From assembly GCF_010501075.1 (NCBI RefSeq), contig NZ_QVMN01000001.1:248001-312000 (forward strand): DNA of 64,000 nucleotides, written 5' to 3'. Shown piece after piece: positions 1 through 7,324 of this stretch (positions within the stretch are counted from its first letter, which is position 1; the number at the start of each line of letters is the position of its first letter). The notes under the pieces are model-generated. The model did not search any database and was not told the DNA's origin. It saw only the letters and a list, made by a program, of their open reading frames with translations. A program made the position numbers and the translations under genes. The stretch is from Dysgonomonas sp. 25. GTDB taxonomy: Bacteria > Bacteroidota > Bacteroidia > Bacteroidales > Dysgonomonadaceae.

Positions 1-1
1 T

Positions 2-457
2 ATAGTCCGGGACAAAAAAATCGCAGACGTGGAAATGACTGGTATGTGGGAAAACGCACTATCCAAGATTGAAAGCGGGGAAATGAATCCCGACACCTTC
101 CATAAAAGCACAGAAGTTCATGCTTCACAGATAACCAGCGAACTTTTAGGGGTACAGCTCACCTTATCAACGCAGCAGGATTTAATCTGCCCGAAATGCG
201 GGACAGGTCGGATCCTGCTGTATCCGAAAGTGGCAAAGTGTGATAATATTGATTGCGGGCTGGTTATCTTCCGAAACAAAAGCGATAAGCAATTAACGGA
301 TAAGCAGGTAACGGAACTGGTAACAGCGAAGAAAACAGGAGTGATAAAAGGTTTTAAGAGCAAAGCCGGAAAGCCCTTCGATGCTTCACTGGCTTTTGAC
401 GACCAGTTCAATGTGGTATTCGTTTTCCCTGAAAAGAAAGGGAAATCAAGGAAATAA
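2..457 (+). CDS. topB: DNA topoisomerase III (TopB/Exc type), C-terminal fragment
   Basis: The frame is open to the left edge, so this is the C-terminal part of a longer protein; a GTG at 29 is only an internal valine. It has one zinc-ribbon-like site (CPKCGTG, then CDNIDCG), followed by a short repeat of the kind that ends type IA topoisomerases: a K/G-rich segment, FKSKAGKPFDASLAFD, then the terminal VFVFPEKKGK. Type IA topoisomerases of this size class are standard cargo of Bacteroidetes conjugative elements; in CTnDOT the homologue Exc lies in the excision operon. Here it points right and converges on the leftward excisionase-like module. Family call from the tail only; the catalytic domain lies outside the window. 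Confidence 0.82.
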   Translation: MVRDKKIADVEMTGMWENALSKIESGEMNPDTFHKSTEVHASQITSELLGVQLTLSTQQDLICPKCGTGRILLYPKVAKCDNIDCGLVIFRNKSDKQLTDKQVTELVTAKKTGVIKGFKSKAGKPFDASLAFDDQFNVVFVFPEKKGKSRK

Positions 458-538
458 TCTGAAATTCCGTATCTTTACCACAGAAAATTCCATTATGAAT
501 AGATTTTATGCTATCCGTAATTGAGGATTTTTGTGGTT

Positions 539-570
539 AGCACCCGGTGGGGACACTGGGTGCTTTTCAA
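539..570 (+). terminator. Intrinsic terminator after topB
   Basis: Arms AGCACCC (539-545) and GGGTGCT (558-564) form a 7-bp stem followed by TTTT. It lies 80 bases after the topB stop and directly abuts the stop of the convergent DHFR-like gene, so it may serve both directions, though the U-tract favours the plus strand. Confidence 0.75.
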
Positions 571-1094
571 TTTAATTCATGCCTAAAATGATATGTCGCA
601 CATAATATCCCACCATCCAGTGAATGACAATCTGATAATTCCCATTCTGAACCGATTGTTCTTCCGATAAAAGAAACACCTTCGCCCAACATGATAGGAA
701 CAGTGTAAATTGTCAATTCATCCAGCAGTTGAGTATTGATTAAAGATGTGATAAGTTTACCGCCCCCAATAACTACCAAATTGGATTCTGTTTCTTTTTT
801 TAGTCCCTGAATAACATCAAAAGGATTGTCGGTTATGAAAGATAAATACTCTTCCTGAATAGTATTTATGGGAGTATTTGCGACAACAAAAGTCTTTTTA
901 CTTTTGTATGGCCAACCACCCCACCGTTCAAAAATAAAATTATAGGTATTTGTGCCGGAAATCAGCATTTCTGCGGAACTATATACTTTGCTGATAGATT
1001 CTTTTACTTCTTTTGTAATCCAGTCAATTTCACCATCCTTACGAGCAATAAACCCGTCAAGAGATACAACTATTTGCGCTTTTAAAATTCCCAT
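567..1094 (-). CDS. Dihydrofolate reductase / RibD C-terminal domain family protein
   Basis: The 175-residue protein is the length of stand-alone RibD_C/DHFR-fold reductases. It begins with the family signature VVSLDGFIARKDGEIDW, has the NADPH-binding segment VVIGGGKLITSLI near residue 110, and ends with the usual ELTIYTVPIMLGEG block. Members reduce pterin- or flavin-precursor-like substrates with NADPH, but many are uncharacterised and some are carried on mobile elements beside resistance genes. It stands alone, convergent with topB. The substrate cannot be inferred; a trimethoprim-insensitive DHFR is possible but unsupported. Confidence 0.85.
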   Translation of the reverse strand: MGILKAQIVVSLDGFIARKDGEIDWITKEVKESISKVYSSAEMLISGTNTYNFIFERWGGWPYKSKKTFVVANTPINTIQEEYLSFITDNPFDVIQGLKKETESNLVVIGGGKLITSLINTQLLDELTIYTVPIMLGEGVSFIGRTIGSEWELSDCHSLDGGILCATYHFRHELN

Positions 1095-1143
1095 ATCAAT
1101 AGGTATTAAACAGTTATTAAACTGTTCGCCAGCCCATCAAAAA

Positions 1144-1292
1144 GAAGCGTGGAACTCACACTGCTCCGATACGAGGTACTGGCATACCTAAGAATAGAAG
1201 ACAGGCAAGCCCACGCTATACAACGATAGCATAGACATTGCACAGTAGTCCCTATTCTTTTGAAAATTGCCAGTTTTCGTATCGAGACGTTC
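1144..1292. repeat. Large imperfect inverted repeat, candidate oriT or replication origin
   Basis: The left arm, from GATACGAGGTACTGGCA (1168-1184) through AAGAATAG, pairs imperfectly with the right arm, from CTATTCTTTT (about 1252) through TGCCAGTTTTCGTATC (1268-1283). They enclose about 55 bases. A second short pair, AGCGTGG (1147) with CCACGCT (about 1213), allows an alternative fold. No ORF on either strand is convincing here. The 1,095-1,399 gap lies between the DHFR-like gene and the primase module, a sensible place for an oriT or primase-recognised origin, but no nick site was identified. Confidence 0.45.
1165..1184 (+). repeat. 20-bp inverted repeat, left copy
   Basis: TCCGATACGAGGTACTGGCA is the exact reverse complement of 4175-4194. 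The two copies face inward around the HTH-primase-HTH module (1400-4043). A degenerate copy in the opposite orientation lies at 1268-1287. No matching target-site duplication is visible outside the pair. Confidence 0.8.
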
Positions 1293-1318
1293 TGCGAACG
1301 TTATGTTATATATCAATA

Positions 1319-1345
1319 CTGAAAGATTAACTTTCAGCTTTTTAT
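1319..1345 (+). terminator. Possible intrinsic terminator (rightward)
   Basis: CTGAAAG (1319-1325), a five-base loop, CTTTCAG (1331-1337), then CTTTTTATCT. The U-rich tail follows on the plus strand, where no upstream CDS exists, so it would end a transcript crossing the inverted-repeat region; it may also help end the leftward operon finishing at 1400. Confidence 0.4.
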
Positions 1346-1399
1346 CTCAAATTTTCCTCTGCAAAGATACTGAAAGTCGGTGATATAAGCTATTATTTT

Positions 1400-1678
1400 T
1401 TACAGTTTCTCCCGAATCAACTTATGTACATCGGTGGCTTTATAATAGCATCGACCATCATCCAGTTTTATATAGGGCAGGATACCTTTTTTCCGATAAC
1501 GCTGGAGTGTGCGAAGGCTAACTTTCAAGAGAAACATCAAATCCTGATTATCCAAAAGCTGTTCACCATCCAAACAATTACGCTGGGTTGTCAATCGGTC
1601 GATTTTCTTTTCGGTCATATCGAACCTATCCATTATACGTTCCATCCAAGCGATGAATGTTTCTCTATCTATATTCAT
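1400..1678 (-). CDS. Small HTH DNA-binding protein (excisionase-like)
   Basis: A 92-residue protein with a short N-terminal helix (MERIMDRFDMTEKKIDRL) and a MerR/excisionase-type winged HTH: LLDNQDLMFLLKVSLRTLQRYRKKGILPYIKLDDGRCYY, followed by VHKLIREKL. This DNQDVxxLLxIS architecture is typical of the small Xis2c/Xis2d-like proteins and helix-turn-helix proteins of Bacteroidetes conjugative and mobilizable elements. It is the last gene of the leftward operon, 12 bases after the primase gene. It probably acts as a recombination directionality factor or module regulator; the exact role is inference. Confidence 0.8.
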   Translation of the reverse strand: MNIDRETFIAWMERIMDRFDMTEKKIDRLTTQRNCLDGEQLLDNQDLMFLLKVSLRTLQRYRKKGILPYIKLDDGRCYYKATDVHKLIREKL

Positions 1679-1690
1679 AACAATAACCGA

Positions 1691-3721
1691 TTAAAAATGA
1701 CCTTTGATAAAATAACTCTGATTTGAAGGGTCTTTAATGATAATTTCCTTCTCCCGCATAAAGCGTATATAACTTTTCGCCGTGCGTTCCTTTACATCCA
1801 TAATCTGCTGTATCTGTTCGCACAGGTCTATATAAGTGATAAATGTTTGCTGGTCGAACACTTCACGGGCTACGCTTACCAGTTCTTTTTCTTTCCGCTT
1901 CTCTTTTTCTTCACGGGGCTTTTCACCACGATATAGGTGCATCCCGGTTTCCTTATCCCAAGAAAAAAGCATTAATGGAACATCCAACGGGCTGCCTTCC
2001 CGAACCTTTAAGGCTTTTACTACTGATACAGTCGGTTCATTATCCAGTTCGATGGAGAGGATGGCAGCCGATTTCCGTTGCAGTTCCGACCCCAAGTGTC
2101 CACGAAGCTTTAATCCGTTCGGGACATAGTGCAATACACACACAATACAGGTCTGATATATTCCAGCCAATCGGTAGAGTTCATCGACAACCCGCAAACT
2201 TTCGGCTTCATCATTGGCTGAATGTACCAAATCGGCAATACCATCTATTACGACCAACTGGATACCGCCATATTGATAATGAAACTTATCCATGCTTTGT
2301 ACAATAGCCTGTAAACGTTCTTTGCGGGACATCCCGGTAAGACAGAAGGCTTTCAACTCTTCCGGCTTTTCCGGTTGTTTTGCCCGCTTTAATAGGTTGG
2401 AAACATTCTTAAACAGTTGTACTTCGGACTGTTCTGTATCATACAACAGGACGGCTTTATTTTGGCTATTTTCGTGTACATTGATTCCCAGTGTATCAAT
2501 ACAAATATTTTCCGGTCTGATTGACCCGGCAACCAACGCAGCAACATAGTTGCTTTTACCTGTACCTTCACCACCTGTGATGCAAAGGATATTTCCTTGT
2601 GTTCCCAGTGGTACATCCCCGGCAGATATGATTTCCTGTGCCTTTGCCGGAGGGTTGTTAAAATCTATTTCGCACGATTTCAGCATAGTCATAGTATCGC
2701 TGTATAGAGTATCTAAAAAATCAAGGAAGAGTTTCAGGAACGATTCACGGCTATTTCCAAGCCCGAAATAATCGGATATATCTTTCTCTTCTTTTGTTCC
2801 TGAAAGTGGTAATAGAAGGCGTTTTACGCCGTATTCCGCCAACTGCTTTTCATGTTTGGAAGAACTCTCAAGCCCGGTTTTATCTACATCATAAAGCAAA
2901 ATGATATGTTTGAACCGGAATGACAGTTTATGAATGATAGTTGTCGGAATGTTTACGGTTTCACTATTGAAGCATATTGCATGAAATCCCTTTGCTGCGA
3001 GGGAAAGAACATCTTTTTCACCGCCAGTAATAAAGACTGTATCACCTTTGGCTGGTAACTGTTCCAATCCGAAGCTGTAATTTTCCCCCATATCACCCCC
3101 ATATAGGAATCGCATTTTGGAAAATGGACGGTATAGCTTGATATATCGTTTGTTTTTATAACCAAATATCGGTTCGCCCAATGATGAAGTTATGAAATAA
3201 GGCTTTCCTTCTGAATTTTCACTTTTGAACTCTCTAATAGAACATACCTTATACAGTATCAATATTTCAGGAGTGATGCCGAACTTTTCCCAGTATTCCA
3301 ATTCATTCCGAGAAAATTTTTGTTCCTGAAAGCTATATGGTTTAGCTTTCTTTTCAGGAATGACAAGTATAGATTCCTTCGGGTTATATGGTGCAGAATT
3401 ATCTGTATTCTCTGATAATCCAAGCGATAAATCCTGATTAATGGTTTTCAGTATCTCGACAAAATCATTAGCATTATTACAGTTCAAACCTTTCAGTTTT
3501 CCTACGAGGTAGAAACAATCCCCACTATACTCGTCATTCCCAAAGTCTTTCAACTTATATACTCCGGCTTTTCGGTCAAAATAAATATTACACGAAGCCT
3601 TGCTGTCTTTATACAATGGGTTGAAGAAATTACGTCCAACACGCCATTGACAAGCAATGTAATATCTAAAAACGTTCAATCCGTTACTTGTTCTTTCTAA
3701 GATTTCTTCTTTCCTTAACAT
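1691..3721 (-). CDS. Toprim-domain primase / RecA-type helicase of an integrative element
   Basis: A 676-residue protein. Residues 1-100 resemble a degenerate CHC2-type primase N-domain. A Toprim domain spans about 226-310, with the catalytic glutamate in ITGGEKD (231-237) and the acidic pair in LLYDVD (275-280). A RecA/DnaB-like ATPase follows, with Walker A GGEGTGKSN (383-391) and Walker B LVVIDG. The last 60 residues form a winged helix (YIDLCEQI... ERTAKSYIRFM). It probably primes or unwinds the excised element, like primase-helicases of mobilizable elements; the CTnDOT gene orf3 occupies a comparable place. Its start overlaps the upstream HTH gene by 38 bases, which suggests translational coupling. 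Confidence 0.82.
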   Translation of the reverse strand: MLRKEEILERTSNGLNVFRYYIACQWRVGRNFFNPLYKDSKASCNIYFDRKAGVYKLKDFGNDEYSGDCFYLVGKLKGLNCNNANDFVEILKTINQDLSLGLSENTDNSAPYNPKESILVIPEKKAKPYSFQEQKFSRNELEYWEKFGITPEILILYKVCSIREFKSENSEGKPYFITSSLGEPIFGYKNKRYIKLYRPFSKMRFLYGGDMGENYSFGLEQLPAKGDTVFITGGEKDVLSLAAKGFHAICFNSETVNIPTTIIHKLSFRFKHIILLYDVDKTGLESSSKHEKQLAEYGVKRLLLPLSGTKEEKDISDYFGLGNSRESFLKLFLDFLDTLYSDTMTMLKSCEIDFNNPPAKAQEIISAGDVPLGTQGNILCITGGEGTGKSNYVAALVAGSIRPENICIDTLGINVHENSQNKAVLLYDTEQSEVQLFKNVSNLLKRAKQPEKPEELKAFCLTGMSRKERLQAIVQSMDKFHYQYGGIQLVVIDGIADLVHSANDEAESLRVVDELYRLAGIYQTCIVCVLHYVPNGLKLRGHLGSELQRKSAAILSIELDNEPTVSVVKALKVREGSPLDVPLMLFSWDKETGMHLYRGEKPREEKEKRKEKELVSVAREVFDQQTFITYIDLCEQIQQIMDVKERTAKSYIRFMREKEIIIKDPSNQSYFIKGHF

Positions 3722-4043
3722 ACAGCTTGTGATTTGTTACTAAGTCATTTAAACATTCTGAATTGCTTCTAATCAGCCGTTCTTCCAGCATCCGTTTGAT
3801 TTCTCCTATTTTGTAGAAATACCGACCCCGAATATTGGAATAGGCGATTGTGCCTGATACTCGAAGCCTTTGTAATGTTTTGTCGCTGATTTTTAAGAAT
3901 GTGCAGACTTCGTAACTATCCACCCATATTTCATCTTCGTTTATATCTTCCGATTCCTGTTTGTTAAGGATATAATCTGCAATAGCATTAATCTTTGCTT
4001 CCAATTCCTTAAATGCTTTCGATTCTATCGTTATGACATCCAT
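3684..4043 (-). CDS. HTH protein, Xis2c-like excisionase/regulator
   Basis: A 119-residue protein: an N-terminal helix (FKELEAKINAIADYIL), a winged HTH (IWVDSYEVCTFLKISDKTLQRLRVSGTIAYSNIRGRYFYKIGEIKRML), and a basic tail ending KERRNLRKNK. It is paralogous in layout to the 92-residue protein at 1400-1678. It is the first gene of the leftward operon and starts about 160 bases past the RteC stop. In CTnDOT, RteC activates the xis2c-xis2d-orf3-exc operon, and this position matches that logic. Excisionase function is inferred from family and context. Confidence 0.8.
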   Translation of the reverse strand: MDVITIESKAFKELEAKINAIADYILNKQESEDINEDEIWVDSYEVCTFLKISDKTLQRLRVSGTIAYSNIRGRYFYKIGEIKRMLEERLIRSNSECLNDLVTNHKLYVKERRNLRKNK

Positions 4044-4066
4044 AATTGTAACTTATTGATTTGCTG

Positions 4067-4118
4067 CAAAGATGAAGGGATTTGTTTGAACAAAAACCAC
4101 AGTTTCGCCCACCTGTGG
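4067..4118 (-). promoter_or_regulatory. Candidate RteC-activated promoter of the excision-like operon
   Basis: On the minus strand, CATCTTTG (plus 4067-4074) is one base off the Bacteroidetes -7 box TAnnTTTG, and no good -33 box lies at the usual spacing. Upstream sits the palindrome CCACAG-N10-CTGTGG (4097-4118), centred about 47 bases before the predicted start. A weak promoter with an inverted repeat near -50 matches what is known of the RteC-dependent xis2c promoter of CTnDOT. The assignment is inference. Confidence 0.5.
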
Positions 4119-4130
4119 CGATATTTTTTT

Positions 4131-4167
4131 CAATAAAAAAAGGCGAAACATTGATTGCTTCGCCTTT
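4131..4167 (-). terminator. Intrinsic terminator of rteC
   Basis: On the minus strand AAAGGCGAA (plus 4159-4167), an 11-base loop and TTCGCCTTT (plus 4139-4147) are followed by a run of T. It ends rteC and separates it from the excision-like operon. The right 20-bp inverted repeat (4175-4194) lies between the rteC stop and this hairpin. Confidence 0.85.
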
Positions 4168-4174
4168 GGTAACT

Positions 4175-4194
4175 TGCCAGTACCTCGTATCGGA
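4175..4194 (-). repeat. 20-bp inverted repeat, right copy
   Basis: TGCCAGTACCTCGTATCGGA on the plus strand is the exact reverse complement of 1165-1184. It lies in the 3' untranslated region of rteC. The pair would allow inversion of, or recognition at both ends of, the roughly 3-kb HTH-primase-HTH module. Confidence 0.8.
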
Positions 4195-4204
4195 TTGATG
4201 ATTA

Positions 4205-5056
4205 TTAGTCCTCTTCTTCCATCCGCCGAAGAAGAGCCTTTTGAAGAATATCTAAATACCTTGTTCTGTTAATCTTACGTCCCTTTATTTCCATATATAT
4301 GTGATAAAAGTCCCCTAAGTCAATATTAAACATTGCTTCAAAATTTTCTGCTATTGTTTTTATATCAACAGTTCCCTTATCGAATGCACCACAAGTATCA
4401 AAGGCGTAAATCAGTTCTACAAGTCCACGTTTTGACCCCGTCCAGACCATTTGACAACAAGAACCATTATTTTTCTTTCGAAGTCCCTCATTTGTTAGCT
4501 CTTTTGTTCTATTGGTGAGATGAATTTTAAGTAATTCATTAGCTAAAATTTTTGCAACCTTGAAATCATAACTGGTGGAGAACTGTGGGTCTGAATCAAA
4601 AAAGGAATTATCTATAATTAAATGAATATCAGGTTTTCCACGAAGAAAATACTTATCGTCAAGATAACAAGCATTTGTCCGGTAGTATTGATAGAAAGTG
4701 AGATTCTGATTAAAGAAGGTAGTCAGAAAATCTAATTCCGAAACATAGTATTGTGTTTGAACATCATCGCTTCCGGTAGGGCGTTTCAACTCAATATTAT
4801 AAATGCTATTGTAATAGATTAATTTACTGCTGATTTGCGGTTTTAAATGTTTGAAGAAATATATTTCCTCTGAATTATCACTAAAATTATATTTCAATAT
4901 GAAAGACTTTAATTCAGACATTACATCTTGCAAGTAATTAATGACATTTTTACAAACATGGAGAAAGTCAGATTCGTTTAATTCGATTGTTTGAATTTCT
5001 GAATCAACATCTTGTAGTAGATTGCTGAAATAGTCTTTTATTGTTATTTCTTTCAT
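4205..5056 (-). CDS. rteC: RteC family regulator of element excision
   Basis: The 283-residue protein carries the RteC C-terminal core: MVWTGSKRGLVELIYAFDTC (from residue 203), then FDKGTVDIKTIAENFEAMFNIDLG and YHIYMEIKGRKINRTRYLD. In CTnDOT, RteC is the DNA-binding activator of the excision operon, itself controlled by the two-component pair RteA/RteB. No rteA or rteB is nearby in this window, so its inducing signal is unknown. It sits directly upstream of the Xis-like operon on the same strand, with its own terminator between, as expected for a trans-acting activator. The length is near the family norm. Confidence 0.9.
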   Translation of the reverse strand: MKEITIKDYFSNLLQDVDSEIQTIELNESDFLHVCKNVINYLQDVMSELKSFILKYNFSDNSEEIYFFKHLKPQISSKLIYYNSIYNIELKRPTGSDDVQTQYYVSELDFLTTFFNQNLTFYQYYRTNACYLDDKYFLRGKPDIHLIIDNSFFDSDPQFSTSYDFKVAKILANELLKIHLTNRTKELTNEGLRKKNNGSCCQMVWTGSKRGLVELIYAFDTCGAFDKGTVDIKTIAENFEAMFNIDLGDFYHIYMEIKGRKINRTRYLDILQKALLRRMEEED

Positions 5057-5134
5057 TGATGTTTTCTTTTAATTCCTAATAGATGTGTTCCAATTCTCTC
5101 TCTTTCATATTATTTTTATATAGGATAAAACAAT

Positions 5135-5171
5135 AAGAACCTGAATCCGTTAATAACAGTTTCAGGTTCTT
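5135..5171 (-). terminator. Intrinsic terminator ending the arsP transcript
   Basis: An 11-bp stem of AAGAACCTGAA (5135-5145) and TTCAGGTTCTT (5161-5171) with a 15-base loop. On the minus strand it is followed by ATTGTTTT. It lies 40 bases after the last small arsenic-island gene, and could also work on the plus strand. Confidence 0.8.
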
Positions 5172-5211
5172 TTCTCAAAAGTAGGTGAGCCTACATAGAA
5201 GGTATCATCTA

Positions 5212-5412
5212 TCAGCACCCACAACCACGATTAACCTGATTGGTTTGCTGCCCAGAATTATCCCCTTCTTTCTTTTCTTCTTGTTTGTCTGACACTTGTT
5301 TGTCAGTACTTTCATTTACCGGAACTTCCTCTATTTGTAGTCCACAACTACATCCTTTATTGTTAGATGCAAACAGAGAACTAAAAAATCCTTTTTTCTC
5401 TTTCTTTTCCAT
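5212..5412 (-). CDS. Small cysteine-rich protein, putative As(III)-binding
   Basis: A 66-residue, highly charged soluble protein with an amphipathic start (KKGFFSSLFAS), a KGCSCGLQIEEVP motif at residues 18-31, a low-complexity polar linker and a GCGC terminus. There is no signal peptide or membrane segment. Four cysteines arranged as two CxC pairs suggest trivalent metalloid or metal binding. It is the last gene of the transcript after arsP (18 bases away). Short proteins with this Cys-x-Cys/IEEV layout may accompany ArsP-type permeases; a role as chaperone feeding the pump is inference. Confidence 0.7.
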   Translation of the reverse strand: MEKKEKKGFFSSLFASNNKGCSCGLQIEEVPVNESTDKQVSDKQEEKKEGDNSGQQTNQVNRGCGC

Positions 5413-5430
5413 GATTTGAAACTTATTGAA

Positions 5431-6333
5431 TTAATAAAATAGATTGAAAACATACCCTGCGATAACTGCTGTAAAAAATATTACTGCCACTATCATAAAG
5501 ACCATTTTTCTTTTGAATATACCTGCAAGCATCGACATTTCGGGTATTGCCATTCCTGCACCACCAATGATTAATGCAACCACAGCACCGATACTCATAC
5601 CTTTGCCTAATAATGCCAACCCGATAGGTATTGCCGTTTCTGCCCGTATATAAAGTGGTACGCCTACGATTGCAGCAACAGGAATAGCGAAAGGATTATC
5701 AGGCCCGGCTATTTTGACTACAAAATCTTCGGGCAGATAACCGTAAATAGCAGCACCAATTCCCACCCCTATAAAGAGGTAGCCAAGAATAGGTTTCATG
5801 CTTCCCCAAGCAGCAATAAAGGATAACTTTATTTTTTCTTTAAATGGTAACTTGCGCTTACTTACAGCTTCTTCCGTATTTTCCGCTGCACTTTTAATTC
5901 TCACATTTTTCATGTACTTGATACCGCCTGTTTTCTCCAAAACATAACCGAAAGCAACAGCACTGATGAAGGCTACGATGAAATACATAATGGCAGCTTT
6001 TATCCCGACCATAACGCCAAGCATTCCTATGATAATCGGATTAAGTAAAGGTGATGCGATAAGGAATGACATGGTAGAACCGAATGGCACGCCTGCATTA
6101 AGCAAACCTACTGTCATAGGAATTGTTGAACAGGCGCAAAATGGGGTTAGTGAACCAAAAACTGCTCCGAGGATGTTACCTGTAATTCCTTTGCCGGATA
6201 GTTTTTTTTGAATTTTTTCTGCCGGAATGTACATAAGAATTATTTCAACTATCATACTTATAAGCATGAATAAGACGAGTAACTCCGCAGAGATAAACAA
6301 GAAATACTTGATTGTTTCTATTAACGTGTTCAT
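5431..6333 (-). CDS. arsP: ArsP-family organoarsenical/permease (DUF318)
   Basis: The 300-residue membrane protein has about eight hydrophobic segments in two repeats. The family signature LTPFCACSTIP (about residues 62-72) holds the cysteines essential in ArsP, and the second repeat has VGVPLYIRAETAIPIG. ArsP pumps trivalent methylated and aromatic arsenicals out of the cell. It follows the MerT-like gene by 27 bases and shares the ArsR1-type operator at 6933 through it. With the ArsM gene in the same island, efflux of trivalent methylarsenicals is a consistent role. A less specific permease function cannot be excluded. Confidence 0.85.
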   Translation of the reverse strand: MNTLIETIKYFLFISAELLVLFMLISMIVEIILMYIPAEKIQKKLSGKGITGNILGAVFGSLTPFCACSTIPMTVGLLNAGVPFGSTMSFLIASPLLNPIIIGMLGVMVGIKAAIMYFIVAFISAVAFGYVLEKTGGIKYMKNVRIKSAAENTEEAVSKRKLPFKEKIKLSFIAAWGSMKPILGYLFIGVGIGAAIYGYLPEDFVVKIAGPDNPFAIPVAAIVGVPLYIRAETAIPIGLALLGKGMSIGAVVALIIGGAGMAIPEMSMLAGIFKRKMVFMIVAVIFFTAVIAGYVFNLFY

Positions 6334-6360
6334 ATTTAAAATTTATGTAGATTATTTTAT

Positions 6361-6891
6361 TTATTGAGGGCAACAACTGGGTGCTTTTTGCTCCTTTTGC
6401 GTTTCAGTAGTGGTTGGCTGTGTTGCCGGACAGCAACCTGAATTATCCTGAATCTGTATCAGTTCTTCCGTTGGGCAACACCCGCCATTAGGTGAGTTTA
6501 CGGTTTTACTTTCATTAAAGCCGATTACTAACATGGCAACAATGATTACAGCACCTGTCCAAAGAAATATTTTTTGGAATAGCCGGGATTTTGGTTTACC
6601 TGTTTTTTCTGATTCGCTTGCACAGCAGCTATTTTCTTTCTCTGTCCCACAACAACTGCCTTTCTTCTTGAAATAGACCTGATAAAAGCCAAACAGTAAT
6701 GATAGAATTGCAAACCCGATAAACCACCATCGGTATTCGGCAAAAAAACTAAGCTGTGAAGCACCAATGCCTAATGCAGCAAGGATACCCGCTAATATTG
6801 GTAGTCCACAGCAACCTACTAACCCAAGCATAGCAAGAATAGAGGATAATACCCCCATAATTGTTGTCCAAATTGTTTTTGATTTACTCAT
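6361..6891 (-). CDS. MerT-like membrane protein with multiple Cys-Cys pairs
   Basis: A 176-residue protein. Three membrane segments are predicted: about 10-45, which contains the MerT-like GLVGCCGLPILAG, about 52-70, and about 108-125. Between and after them lie five more vicinal pairs: GSCCG, NSCCA, GGCCP, SGCCP and the terminal SCCPQ. MerT uses a vicinal pair in its first helix to take up Hg(II); here the surplus of CC pairs and the arsenic context point to As(III) or organoarsenical handling. It is the first gene of a transcript with arsP and the 66-residue protein, under the operator at 6933-6948. The direction of transport is unknown. Confidence 0.72.
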   Translation of the reverse strand: MSKSKTIWTTIMGVLSSILAMLGLVGCCGLPILAGILAALGIGASQLSFFAEYRWWFIGFAILSLLFGFYQVYFKKKGSCCGTEKENSCCASESEKTGKPKSRLFQKIFLWTGAVIIVAMLVIGFNESKTVNSPNGGCCPTEELIQIQDNSGCCPATQPTTTETQKEQKAPSCCPQ

Positions 6892-6932
6892 TGTTTTCTG
6901 TATTATTTTATTGTTTATCTCATTAATCCTAT

Positions 6933-6948
6933 ATCGTAAATATACGAT
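6933..6948. promoter_or_regulatory. ArsR1-type operator before the MerT-like gene
   Basis: ATCGTAAATATACGAT, a 16-base near-palindrome, recurs exactly at 8413-8428 and with one change (ATCGC) at 7289 and 8461. It lies 42 bases before the start codon of the MerT-like gene. Recurrence ahead of every local transcript identifies it as the local ArsR site; the binding itself is inferred. Confidence 0.8.
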
Positions 6949-6966
6949 AATATAGGGTAAAAAATT

Positions 6967-7269
6967 TTATTCAAAAAGCTCTTTGAAAAATTGTTTTGCA
7001 ATAGTATAATGTTCTTTACTAATACAATACCGAACCTTCGGTGGAGTAATTTCGCCTTCAATCAATCCTGCATTTTTTAGTTCTTTCAAATGCTGTGAAA
7101 CGGTAGATTGAGCAATAGGCAAATCTTCGACTATATCACCACAATAGCAATAGTCCTGCTTTGAAAGAAGCCTTAAAATGGCAACCCTTGCCGGATGGCT
7201 TAATGCTTTAGCATAACGTGCTATTGCCACATCCTTTTCATCAAATTGTTCTGCTTTACTAAATGCCAT
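6967..7269 (-). CDS. arsR: ArsR-family metalloregulatory repressor (first copy)
   Basis: The 100-residue protein has the ArsR winged-helix fold: KALSHPARVAILRLLSKQ, QSTVSQHLKELKNAGLIEGEITPPKVRYCI. A CYC pair at residues 41-43 and C62-proximal residues give the As(III) sensor near the start of the recognition domain, where classic ArsR has CVCDLC. It would repress until As(III) binding releases DNA. Its own promoter carries an operator copy (7289-7304), so it is autoregulated, and three more copies sit before neighbouring transcripts. It is about half identical by eye to the second ArsR at 14650, but their operators differ. Confidence 0.92.
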   Translation of the reverse strand: MAFSKAEQFDEKDVAIARYAKALSHPARVAILRLLSKQDYCYCGDIVEDLPIAQSTVSQHLKELKNAGLIEGEITPPKVRYCISKEHYTIAKQFFKELFE

Positions 7270-7288
7270 ATCTGTTACTTTTAAATCA

Positions 7289-7304
7289 ATCGCAAATATA
7301 CGAT
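7289..7304 (-). promoter_or_regulatory. ArsR1 operator overlapping the arsR promoter
   Basis: ATCGCAAATATACGAT on the plus strand. Read on the minus strand it contains TATATTTG, a perfect TAnnTTTG -7 box, so repressor binding would directly occlude sigma factor. It lies 20 bases before the arsR start codon. Confidence 0.8.
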
Positions 7305-7324
7305 GGATATTTTGATTAAAAAAA

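Noticed and set aside
1165-4194. A transposon with 20-bp terminal inverted repeats
   Set aside because: No transposase lies inside and no target-site duplication flanks the repeats. The right copy lies in the rteC 3' region. Kept as inverted repeats only.
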